Assembly (NCBI GenBank): GCA_964472565.1
Contig: CAYYNB010000103.1
Location: 1-21,243 of the forward strand
From: DATAMF01 sp964472565
GTDB lineage: Bacteria; Chloroflexota; Anaerolineae; Aggregatilineales; Aggregatilineaceae
Length of the DNA stretch: 21,243 nucleotides
Reading direction: 5' to 3'
The stretch's first letter is position 1. Each line of letters starts with the position of its first letter. Positions 14,796 to 21,181 of the stretch are shown here, in pieces. The position numbers were made by a program, and so were the translations under genes. The notes under the pieces are model-generated. The model saw nothing but the letters and a program-made list of their open reading frames with translations, did not search any database and had not been told where the DNA came from.

Positions 14796-14934
14796 ATCTA
14801 TTTCTGTACTACCAGCAGCGCAAAGCGTCTACTAAACCAGACCGCCAGGCTTTATTCGGCTGAAAAGAACCCACAGCGATCAGAAACGAAAACAAGTGTT
14901 TAGAAGCGCCTTTGCGCCCTCCTTTCAAGAGTCG
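14764..14934 (-). ncRNA. Structured rpsA leader or separate small RNA
   Basis: From the expected start near 14934 to the terminator is about 170 nt, with no ORF opened by a good start. Nested pairings on the minus strand: TTTCTG (14886-14881) with CAGAAA (14806-14801); CAGC (14862-14859) with GCTG (14819-14816); AAAGC (14853-14849) with GCTTT (14826-14822); GTCT (14842-14839) with AGAC (14830-14827). The last two right arms are contiguous. Near the 5' end AAAGGAGG (14925-14918) is a perfect anti-SD complement, but no start codon lies within reach. No Rfam class is recognised. Could autoregulate rpsA. Confidence 0.5.
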
Positions 14935-14940
14935 AGTGGC

Positions 14941-14970
14941 ATTATAGCGTAGGCTCGCGTGCTTTGTCAA
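14941..14970 (-). promoter_or_regulatory. Near-consensus sigma70 promoter upstream of rpsA
   Basis: On the minus strand TTGACA (14970-14965), 18-bp spacer, TATAAT (14946-14941): both hexamers are perfect. It is the strongest promoter seen in the window and lies about 240 bp upstream of the rpsA ATG. Confidence 0.9.
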
Positions 14971-15005
14971 TTGAGAAGCGCGGAACAATTCCAGCGCCGC
15001 CGCCG

Positions 15006-15641
15006 CTAGGGATTCTCTTTCAGGAAAGCCAGCGTCCGATCCCAGGCCAGGCTTGCGGCAGCTTTGTGGTAAGCCTCCGCGCGATCCGGCTCAAAGAACC
15101 AGTGTCCCGTGTCGGGGTAACGATAGAATGTCACCGGGCGGCCTGCCTGTTTGAGCGATGCTTCGAGGTGCTCAACGGCGGACGGTGGCTCAAATGGATC
15201 GTTTTCGGCAAAGTGACCGAGGTAGGCGGCGCGGGAACTGCTGTGTTCGTCTGCGCCGGTTCCATAAAAGATGACGACGGAACGGATGTGTTCGGGATCG
15301 GCGGTGGCGAGATCAAGCGCATAATAGGCTCCCAGCGAGAAGCCAATCACGGCGAGGGGGTGCCCTGTCTGCTCGTTGAGAAATCGGGCGGCTGCCGCGA
15401 TCTCAACTTTGGCCTGCCGATGATCGAGCGTTTTTACAGCAGCTTCGGCCTCTGGAATGGTGGCTACGACCTTGCCATGATAGATGTCAGGGGCGAAGGC
15501 CACAAAGCCGTGTTCGGCCAGCCGATTGCAAAACGCCTTACAGGTATCGTTCAGTCCCCACCACGCATGGAGGACCAATACAGGTTGGCCGGTGCCAGTC
15601 GGGGGCAGGGCGAGGTAGCCGTCAGGTTGGGTGAGTGGCAT
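15006..15641 (-). CDS. Dienelactone hydrolase family alpha/beta hydrolase
   Basis: 211 aa, cytosolic. Alpha/beta-hydrolase fold of the DLH type: early VLHAWWGLND (oxyanion region), FAPDIYHG (about 49-56), the nucleophile elbow GFSLG with Ser102, then FAENDPF with Asp148 and TGHWFFEPDR with His180 as the rest of the triad. Classical dienelactone hydrolases use Cys at the nucleophile; Ser here suggests a general carboxylester hydrolase rather than a chlorocatechol-pathway enzyme. GAGGAG sits about 7 nt before ATG 15641. A promoter (15673-15702) lies directly upstream, so it is probably monocistronic. Natural substrate unknown. Confidence 0.85.
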   Translation of the reverse strand: MPLTQPDGYLALPPTGTGQPVLVLHAWWGLNDTCKAFCNRLAEHGFVAFAPDIYHGKVVATIPEAEAAVKTLDHRQAKVEIAAAARFLNEQTGHPLAVIGFSLGAYYALDLATADPEHIRSVVIFYGTGADEHSSSRAAYLGHFAENDPFEPPSAVEHLEASLKQAGRPVTFYRYPDTGHWFFEPDRAEAYHKAAASLAWDRTLAFLKENP

Positions 15642-15672
15642 GGATGTCTCCTCTGCGTTTTAACGATTCTTC

Positions 15673-15702
15673 AGGGTAGCACGCACGTTCTATTCCTGTC
15701 AA
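15673..15702 (-). promoter_or_regulatory. Promoter of the DLH-like gene
   Basis: TTGACA (minus, 15702-15697), 18-bp spacer, TACCCT (15678-15673), a perfect -35 with a poor -10, about 30 bp before the ATG. Confidence 0.5.
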
Positions 15703-15705
15703 GTA

Positions 15706-15761
15706 TTAGCTCTTAAAATCAAATTCGAGAACCCTATTCTTCTGCGAATCGATCAGTTCGC
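15706..15761 (-). CDS. C-terminal fragment of a gene cut by the gap
   Basis: One minus frame reads ELIDSQKNRVLEFDFKS then TAA (15708-15706), with its upstream part lost in the N-run. It reads like a plausible protein end, and the stop falls just before the DLH promoter. Too short to identify. Confidence 0.3.
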
Positions 15762-15861
15762 NNNNNNNNNNNNNNNNNNNNNNNNNNNNNNNNNNNNNNN
15801 NNNNNNNNNNNNNNNNNNNNNNNNNNNNNNNNNNNNNNNNNNNNNNNNNNNNNNNNNNNNN
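15762..15861. other. Assembly gap (100 N)
   Basis: Exactly 100 undetermined bases, a conventional scaffold placeholder; the real length is unknown. Apparent gene tails on both sides point away from it, so the missing DNA could hold the 5' parts of two divergent genes. Confidence 0.98.
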
Positions 15862-15905
15862 TCGTCCTGGGTTGGCTGGTGATCGCGCGGCTGTGGCGGG
15901 GATGA
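15862..15905 (+). CDS. C-terminal fragment of a possible membrane protein
   Basis: One plus frame after the gap reads VLGWLVIARLWRG then TGA (15903-15905): a hydrophobic stretch with a basic end, as in the last helix of a membrane protein. It would be convergent with the methyltransferase that ends at 15918. Other frames are also open over this short distance, so the call is tentative. Confidence 0.25.
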
Positions 15906-15917
15906 TCTCCCACCAAC

Positions 15918-16652
15918 TTATGCCTTCCGCGCGATGACGATCAGCCGCTTAGAGCCTGTGGATAACGGCTGGCCCTCGCCGTCCAACAGTTTGTAAACTT
16001 CCAGACCCACGCTGTGCAGCAGATCGCGGATTTCCTGCGCATGGTACAGTCGGATCGAAAACGGCTTGTCTTTGCGCTCGCCGTGTCGGATCAGCATCCG
16101 GCGGTTGTGCAGCCGCCCGGTGAGTGAGTCGAAGGCTAGACGGTCAATCACCAGATCGCCGTTTTTTTCGGTCACATACGAGGCTGGCGGATCGTTTGCC
16201 AGCGCATCCCGGTTCGGAATGTCGAGTCCCAGCAGGCTGCCGGGTTTGAGGGCGCGTGCGGCGTTCGCCAGCACGCGTGCGTTTTCGTCATCTTCAAAGT
16301 AACCAAAACTGGTGAAGAGCAGCAGCACCCGGTCAAATTCCTCGACCCGATCCAACTGGCGCATATCCCCCTGCTGATAGTCCACCTGGACGCCCAGCGC
16401 GGCGGCATCATAACGCGCGATGTCGAGAAAACCGGGCATCCAATCGATCCCGGTGACGGTATGACCGAGTGCGGCTAATCGGTTCGCATGTCGTCCAAAT
16501 CCACACGCCAGATCGAGGATTTTCAGCGGGCGGTCCAGCTCGGCCATCTGCACCCAGGCCGCAACTTCGGCCTCCGAGCGCTTGGGATTCAGATCGTCGC
16601 CGTAGACGAGCAGATAATCATCTACCTCGAAGACGTTGTTCAGATCGAACAA
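15918..16652 (-). CDS. Class I SAM-dependent methyltransferase
   Basis: 244 aa, soluble. Rossmann methyltransferase: ILDLACGFGRH (45-55) is motif I, GIDWM (68-72) the acidic loop for the SAM ribose, QGDMRQLD (94-101) motif III, and LLFTSFGYF (111-119) precedes the active-site region. This is the Methyltransf_25/11 small-molecule type; the C-terminal half (about 150-240) is a beta-rich cap seen in the same group. Start is TTG at 16652, because AGGAGGT lies just upstream and no ATG fits. It follows the small membrane protein by 9 bp, last gene of the TIR operon. Substrate unknown; its link to the TIR protein may be only positional. Confidence 0.8.
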   Translation of the reverse strand: MFDLNNVFEVDDYLLVYGDDLNPKRSEAEVAAWVQMAELDRPLKILDLACGFGRHANRLAALGHTVTGIDWMPGFLDIARYDAAALGVQVDYQQGDMRQLDRVEEFDRVLLLFTSFGYFEDDENARVLANAARALKPGSLLGLDIPNRDALANDPPASYVTEKNGDLVIDRLAFDSLTGRLHNRRMLIRHGERKDKPFSIRLYHAQEIRDLLHSVGLEVYKLLDGEGQPLSTGSKRLIVIARKA

Positions 16653-16661
16653 CCTGACCTC

Positions 16662-17324
16662 CTATTGGTAGGGCTGGTACGGTAAGGCATTGGCGGGTGG
16701 GGCCACGTTCTCCCCACGCTGGGCAGCCAGCGCCAGATCGTTGATCGTATTGACGGTATAGTAGATCAGACGCGCATCGATTGTCACATCCGGTGCAGCT
16801 TGATAAAACCGGAAGCCCCAAAAGCCTTCGCCTGTTGAAACCGTGACTTCGATGACGCGTGAGCGCCAATAGCTGTAGAAAAAGTAACCGGAGAGCAGCA
16901 GCGCCAGGATCACCAGAATCACACTCACGCCTGCAAACAGCAGGCCAAACGCCCCCAGAAAACAGATGATACCCAGCACCAAAAAGGCGATAATCTTGGC
17001 AAAGCCCGCCTGGATCGCGTTGATCATGCTCAGCGGCAGCGATGCGTATATGTTTCCAGCCATCGTGGATATTTCGATAAAAACATTTTGCCGGGTGATA
17101 CGCATCGAATATTCAGAACCGATCCCAAGTAGCGCTCTGATCCTTGCAATCAACCCTCGATTGCGTCCCTTGATATAAAGAACCGTTGCATCCGCTGGAT
17201 TATAATAATACTGCTGGAGATACAGATTACTGATGACATTAAAACCATTTTTACGCATCCGCGAAAAGTACAGCAGGCTTCCAATTACCGCCAACCCAAT
17301 ATAAATCAATGTTACGTCTTCCAT
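16662..17324 (-). CDS. Small membrane protein of the TIR operon
   Basis: 220 aa, not recognised. One N-terminal helix (about 6-21), a soluble part (about 23-108), then two close helices (about 110-130 and 132-151) and a soluble end with a PYQPYQ tail. The stretch MRITRQNVFIEIST, then LPLSMINAIQAGF (about 74-108), has the rhythm of a bacterial PH-like domain that meets the membrane, but this is only a resemblance. CAGGAGA lies 7 nt before ATG 17324. It starts 18 bp after the TIR gene and is surely cotranscribed. Its DNA looks more AT-rich than the neighbours, which may mean a recent arrival or only membrane-protein codon bias. Confidence 0.65.
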   Translation of the reverse strand: MEDVTLIYIGLAVIGSLLYFSRMRKNGFNVISNLYLQQYYYNPADATVLYIKGRNRGLIARIRALLGIGSEYSMRITRQNVFIEISTMAGNIYASLPLSMINAIQAGFAKIIAFLVLGIICFLGAFGLLFAGVSVILVILALLLSGYFFYSYWRSRVIEVTVSTGEGFWGFRFYQAAPDVTIDARLIYYTVNTINDLALAAQRGENVAPPANALPYQPYQ

Positions 17325-17342
17325 GATGTCTCTCCTGAAGGG

Positions 17343-18242
17343 TTAAAAAATCAGTTGTTGATCCTGCGCATTGTCGTATTGTAACCGTGAGACTTCGGCC
17401 CGCAGTGCCGTGATGTGCTGTTCCAGGCTATGTTTCCGCTGGGTCACGCGCCGGTAGTACCCGACCAGTCCGATGATTGACACCACCAGCATCAGAATCC
17501 CAATGAAGATATGACTGACAAACATGAAAATCACGCTGACAGCAAGACTGATCAAAAAGACCAGATTAGCGTACCCAGGGGTTTGGGTGCGTAGAATCTG
17601 CTGGTTGTAGACAATCTGTCGCTCTAGCTCTGCGAGATTTTGTGATCGTTGCTGGATCCGAAGCTGCGCCTTTTGCGGGGTGTTATCGAGCAGGTACTGT
17701 GCCTCAATATAATCGTGTCCCGCCGCACGGACTCCGCCGTTCACGGTCCCACTGACGGTCACAACCGGAGCGGCAGGGATAGGGGCATTTTCGGCGCGCC
17801 GTTGAACCTCCCTATGCGAAATGGTGACGCAGTGATCCGCCAGCCGGACCGCTGCCGCCTCAAAAAATTCGGGGTAAAACACAATACCATGAACGGTTGT
17901 GATCTGGTAAATATCCGGGGGAAGTTGGTCCGGTTCGGGGGGCGTCGTACCCTGGTAGAGCGCCAGCGCAATCGGCTTGCGCGCAGCCATCGCCCGCCCG
18001 ATCTCACGCCGGATCCAATCGTTCGGCTGGTGGATGCGGCGCGCATCAAACGTGTTGGGCGTGACGATCAGGACAAAAACATGACACTCCTCAATATGAC
18101 GTTCGATGGACTGGGCGAAGTTCGCTTCATCAATGTGATCGTCAATGAAAACGGTACCGTCCAGAATTTGAGAGAGTTTATCCGCCAGACGATGGGCAAA
18201 CTCCGTATCCAGACGCCGGTAACTAATGAATAGCTTCCCCAT
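17343..18242 (-). CDS. TIR-domain protein with two C-terminal membrane helices
   Basis: 299 aa. The TIR domain (about 1-140) has box 1 FISYRRLD (5-12), FIDDHID (32-38), VFVLIVTP (55-62) and WIRRE (76-80). Glu80 sits where TIR NADases carry the catalytic Glu, so NAD+ cleavage or a cyclic-ADPR-type product is possible. A short segment (162-180, VTVSGTVNGGVRAAGHDYI) has the Gly/Val/Ser pattern of one-turn beta or amyloid-like linkers. A coiled coil (about 185-218), two membrane helices (about 225-243, 246-263) and a second coiled coil (about 266-297) follow, so the TIR domain would be held at the inner face of the membrane. An AT-rich leader with TACAAT upstream could be the promoter. First gene of a three-gene operon. 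Antiphage or stress signalling is plausible, not shown. Confidence 0.85.
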   Translation of the reverse strand: MGKLFISYRRLDTEFAHRLADKLSQILDGTVFIDDHIDEANFAQSIERHIEECHVFVLIVTPNTFDARRIHQPNDWIRREIGRAMAARKPIALALYQGTTPPEPDQLPPDIYQITTVHGIVFYPEFFEAAAVRLADHCVTISHREVQRRAENAPIPAAPVVTVSGTVNGGVRAAGHDYIEAQYLLDNTPQKAQLRIQQRSQNLAELERQIVYNQQILRTQTPGYANLVFLISLAVSVIFMFVSHIFIGILMLVVSIIGLVGYYRRVTQRKHSLEQHITALRAEVSRLQYDNAQDQQLIF

Positions 18243-18335
18243 ATCCCCCCCTGGATTAGTTGCAACAAGACTATTGTACAGCTATTTAGCTTTTAAGTGA
18301 TTGGGTTGTAATTTGGTGATGTTACACAATAGTCG

Positions 18336-19703
18336 CTAGTCCACCACCACAAACCGATCCGGCAGCTTGATCCCGGCGCGTTTGTACAGTAGTGCGGAAC
18401 GGGCGTGCGCTTCAGCCAGAATCGCCGCCTCATCCACCACGCGAATCTGTCCATCCCGCATCAGCCAGCGCCCATCGACCATCACACTCTCGACATTGCG
18501 CGCCTGCATCGCGCTGACCATGTTCGCCGGGGGATCGTAGACGGGCAGCATATTGGCGGTGTGCGGATTGATCACCACCAGATCGGCTTTTTTGCCCACT
18601 TCGAGCGATCCGATCACATTGTCCCAGCCCAGCGCCCGCGCCCCGTGATGGGTCGCCATCGTCAGGACGGTTTCGGCGGGCATCGTGGTCGGATCGAGCA
18701 GCCGCCCCTTGTGGATCAGCGACGTCAGCCACATTTCATCGATCATCGTGCTGCGATTGTTGCAGGGCGGGCTGTCGGTTCCCAACCCGACGCAGATGCC
18801 GCGCGCCAGCATTTCGGGAATCCGCGCGAAGCCCAGCACGCGCATCGCCGCAGCGGGACAGTGCGCTACTTTGACATCATGCGCCGCAAAGAGTTCGATC
18901 TCCTCATCCGTCAGCCAGACCGAATGCGCCGCCAGCAGATTCGGCCCCAGCGCGCCCAACCGTGCCAGATGGGTGACGGTGGTTGCGCCGCGTGTTTCCT
19001 GCGCGAACTCGACTTCTTCGCGCACTTCGGCCACATGCATCTGGATTCCCACGCCGTACTGATCCGCGAGGGCTTTTGTCCGCGTAATCAGTTCATCCGA
19101 ATTATTAAAGATCGTGCGCAGCCCGAACCACGCCCGAATCCGCCCATTCGCCGCGTGATGCCACCGCTCATAATTGGCAATCTGCGCGTTGAGGGCCTGT
19201 TCGGTGTTCTCCTGCCAATTCTCCGGGAGTCCGGTGCCGACATCCAGCGTGGAGCGGCACAGCGTCGCGCGCAGGCCGAGTTCCGTCACCGCGCGGCCCA
19301 TCCCGTTGACATGCTGCCCGCCCGCTTCCGAAAAACACGTCACACCGCTGCGAATCTGTTCTAGCCCGAACAGCAGCGTGCTCAGATAGCTGTCCTCTTC
19401 GGTGAGCGTGCTTTCATACGGCCAGATGCGTTCGCGCAGCCAGATCAGCAAATTCACATCGTCGCCCAGGCCGCGCCCCATCTGCTGCGAGGTATGCACA
19501 TGGATGTTCACCAGCCCCGGCAGAATCCAGCGCCCGCGTTGATCAATCAGCGTCACGTCGCGCCCGGCCCGCGCCACCAACTCCTGACTCGGCCCGATCT
19601 CGCGGATTTGATCGCCTTCGATCAGGATCGCGCCGTCGTTGAACTGTCGCCTGCCGGAGTCCATCGTGAGAATGCCTGCGTTGAAAAGGAGTGTTTTCGT
19701 CAT
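18336..19703 (-). CDS. Amidohydrolase of the MTA/SAH deaminase, TRZ/ATZ type
   Basis: 455 aa, cytosolic metal-dependent hydrolase with a TIM barrel. The metal ligands of this subtype are visible: HVH (68-70), His223 with catalytic Glu226 (MHVAE), His260 (AAHSVWL), and Asp310 (GTDSPP). Other family marks are WLRERIWPYE (88-97), HCPAAAMRV (281-289), and the closing IGSLEVGKKADLVVI. The group removes ammonia or chloride from purine-like or triazine rings; 5'-methylthioadenosine or S-adenosylhomocysteine are the usual substrates, but guanine-like compounds are not excluded. ATG 19703 has AAAGG about 9 nt upstream and its own promoter (19738-19765). Single gene. Confidence 0.88.
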   Translation of the reverse strand: MTKTLLFNAGILTMDSGRRQFNDGAILIEGDQIREIGPSQELVARAGRDVTLIDQRGRWILPGLVNIHVHTSQQMGRGLGDDVNLLIWLRERIWPYESTLTEEDSYLSTLLFGLEQIRSGVTCFSEAGGQHVNGMGRAVTELGLRATLCRSTLDVGTGLPENWQENTEQALNAQIANYERWHHAANGRIRAWFGLRTIFNNSDELITRTKALADQYGVGIQMHVAEVREEVEFAQETRGATTVTHLARLGALGPNLLAAHSVWLTDEEIELFAAHDVKVAHCPAAAMRVLGFARIPEMLARGICVGLGTDSPPCNNRSTMIDEMWLTSLIHKGRLLDPTTMPAETVLTMATHHGARALGWDNVIGSLEVGKKADLVVINPHTANMLPVYDPPANMVSAMQARNVESVMVDGRWLMRDGQIRVVDEAAILAEAHARSALLYKRAGIKLPDRFVVVD

Positions 19704-19737
19704 AGGGATTAGCCTTTGTGTGTCTCACATACCGAAA

Positions 19738-19765
19738 AGTATAGTGTGGACCGCCGACACGTCAA
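19738..19765 (-). promoter_or_regulatory. Promoter of the amidohydrolase gene
   Basis: TTGACG (minus, 19765-19760), 16-bp spacer, TATACT (19743-19738), about 35 bp before the ATG. It lies only 10 bp from the divergent -10 of the antitoxin gene. Confidence 0.65.
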
Positions 19766-19775
19766 AGCGCTGGCA

Positions 19776-19784
19776 TGGTATAAT
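19776..19784 (+). promoter_or_regulatory. Extended -10 promoter of the antitoxin gene
   Basis: TG-G-TATAAT (19776-19784): a perfect -10 with the TGn extension; the -35 position is poor. ATG follows at 19812. Confidence 0.55.
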
Positions 19785-19811
19785 GAAGGGAAACAATCCT
19801 GTGAGGACCGC

Positions 19812-20057
19812 ATGAACACCAAAGCCGTTGATATTCAGGACGTCGAAGGCAAATGGCAGGAAGTGTTGGCTTGGGTGCGCGAAGGAACCGAGGTGCTTCT
19901 TGTAGACGGTGGAACTCCGGTGGCGCGTATATTTCCTGTCGTATCTGGGCGGCGCATTGCTGGACTTCACGAACACCTGGGCCATGCCTGGATCAGCGAC
20001 GATTTTAACGATCCACTGCCAGATGAATTTGGGCTGGGGGAGGATGAAATGGATTAG
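19812..20057 (+). CDS. Phd/YefM-type antitoxin, no toxin visible
   Basis: 81 aa from ATG 19812. The opening AVDIQDVEGKWQEVLAWVREG followed by EVLLVDGGTPVARIFPV (5-43) is the Phd/VapB-like DNA-binding dimer fold. The C-terminal part (GLHEHLGHAWISDDFNDPLPDEF) is the flexible segment that normally wraps a VapC PIN toxin. GAGGA (19803-19807) sits 4 nt before the start; an upstream in-frame ATG at 19716 crosses the promoter and is rejected. A PIN toxin would be expected immediately downstream on the same strand, but the next 140 bp hold only a terminator and the LLM gene leader. It is probably a solitary antitoxin or regulator. Confidence 0.8.
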   Translation: MNTKAVDIQDVEGKWQEVLAWVREGTEVLLVDGGTPVARIFPVVSGRRIAGLHEHLGHAWISDDFNDPLPDEFGLGEDEMD

Positions 20058-20112
20058 TAGATTACTTACGGATTTTTTATCGCGAAGTGAAGATAGTATA
20101 CCGCAAACCCCG

Positions 20113-20141
20113 CCCGTAGCTCAAAAAGTCGGGTATTTTTT
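20113..20141 (+). terminator. Terminator after the antitoxin gene
   Basis: CCCG (20113-20116) pairs with CGGG (20130-20133), with GCT/AGT pairing possible inside, then TATTTTTT to 20141. It lies 55 bp past the antitoxin stop. Confidence 0.6.
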
Positions 20142-20200
20142 CCTCCGTTTCCGCGCATAATGTGCCCTATGATCCGGTGATACAGCAGGAGGTGTGTACG

Positions 20201-21076
20201 ATGCGCTACGGCATTTATCTTCCGAATTACGGCCCCTACGGCGATGCAAAGGTTTTGGCGGCGCTGGCCCATGAAGCAGAACAGGCGGGCTGGGATGGCT
20301 TTTTCCTCTGGGATCACATCGCGCCAGAAGGCCCCGTGAACGTGGTCGATCCCTGGGTGGCGCTGACCGCCGTCGCTCTCAACACGGAGCGCATCCGCAT
20401 CGGCACGACGGTGACACCCGTGCCGCGCCGCCGCCCCTGGAAGTTGGCGCGCGAAACCGTCTCGCTGGATCGCCTCTCTGGCGGGCGGTTGATCCTCGGC
20501 GTGGGGATCGGATTGGGGGAGGGCGAATGGGATGATCTGGGCGAAGAACCGGATCAGGCCAAACGCGCGGAGATGCTCGACGAGGGCCTCGACATCCTCA
20601 CCGGGCTGTGGCGCGCGGAACCGTTCAGCTACGAGGGGAAGTATTATCACATCAAACAGGCGCACTTTTTGCCGGGACCGCTTCAGCAGCCGCGTATTCC
20701 GATCTGGGTCGGCGGCTTCTGGCCGAACAAGCGCCCGATGCGTCGCGCCGCCCGCTGGGATGGGGCCTTCCCGCTGATGCCCTGGACGGACGAGTCTACG
20801 CCGGAAAATATGATGCTCCAGTTTAAGGACGCGGTGGCGTATGTTCACGAACAGCGCGCCGCGCAGGGGATCGAGGGGCCGATTGATATTGTGCATATTG
20901 GCGGGACGCCGCCGCACATCCCCGGACTCGCGGCGCTGGATGCCAACGACCATGCCGAAGCGGGCGCGACGTGGTGGCTGGAGATGCTGTATCCCTATCG
21001 CTGGGGCTGGACGGGTGACGGTCCCTGGCCTGTCGAGGCGATGCACGAGTGGGTGCTGCAAGGCCCGCCCAAATAA
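20201..21076 (+). CDS. LLM-class flavin/F420-dependent oxidoreductase
   Basis: 291 aa, soluble luciferase-like TIM barrel. Family marks: MRYGIYLPNYGPYGD at the start, AEQAGWDGFFLWDHI (about 27-41), RIGTTVTPVPRRRPWKLARE (about 66-85), LDRLSGGRLILGVGIG (about 88-103), and PIWVGGFWPNKRPM (about 166-179). Such enzymes use FMN or F420 to oxidise or reduce small molecules; the cofactor cannot be settled from sequence, though the short N-terminal form with an LPNYGP opening is common among F420-type members. AGGAGG lies 7 nt before ATG 20201; a GTG at 20162 in frame is upstream of that site and rejected. Convergent with a leftward gene at the right edge. Confidence 0.87.
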   Translation: MRYGIYLPNYGPYGDAKVLAALAHEAEQAGWDGFFLWDHIAPEGPVNVVDPWVALTAVALNTERIRIGTTVTPVPRRRPWKLARETVSLDRLSGGRLILGVGIGLGEGEWDDLGEEPDQAKRAEMLDEGLDILTGLWRAEPFSYEGKYYHIKQAHFLPGPLQQPRIPIWVGGFWPNKRPMRRAARWDGAFPLMPWTDESTPENMMLQFKDAVAYVHEQRAAQGIEGPIDIVHIGGTPPHIPGLAALDANDHAEAGATWWLEMLYPYRWGWTGDGPWPVEAMHEWVLQGPPK

Positions 21077-21093
21077 CGGGGCACGTTCTTCGT

Positions 21094-21115
21094 AGGGCGC
21101 TGCTTGCTGCGCCCT
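21094..21115. repeat. GC-rich palindrome after the LLM gene
   Basis: AGGGCGC (21094-21100) pairs perfectly with GCGCCCT (21109-21115), 8-nt loop (TGCTTGCT). No T-run. It resembles interspersed GC-rich palindromes and differs in sequence from the one at 7625. Confidence 0.5.
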
Positions 21116-21124
21116 GTCATATAC

Positions 21125-21160
21125 AAAAAACACCCCGACGGATCGGGGTGGCTGCTTTTT
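21125..21160. terminator. Bidirectional terminator at the right edge
   Basis: CACCCCGA (21131-21138) pairs with TCGGGGTG (21143-21150), 4-nt loop. The minus strand has six T directly after the stem; the plus strand has TTTTT after a 5-nt gap. It separates the LLM gene from the convergent gene beyond. Confidence 0.85.
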
Positions 21161-21181
21161 GCAATGGGATCGCGGGGATGA

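Noticed and set aside
14835..14855. GCCTGGCGG in the rpsA leader, like a 5S rRNA 5' end
   Set aside because: None of the other conserved 5S segments are present; it forms part of the leader stem instead.
18405..19364. Rightward ORF opposite the amidohydrolase
   Set aside because: His/Arg/Gln-rich shadow of a well-supported metal-dependent hydrolase.
20106..20142. tRNA-like opening (CCCGTAGCTCA)
   Set aside because: Resembles a tRNA D-arm start, but no anticodon stem, T-arm or acceptor pairing follows; it is better read as a terminator.
20066..21133. Leftward ORF of 355 codons opposite the LLM gene
   Set aside because: Shadow of a clear oxidoreductase; it would also run through the right-edge terminator.
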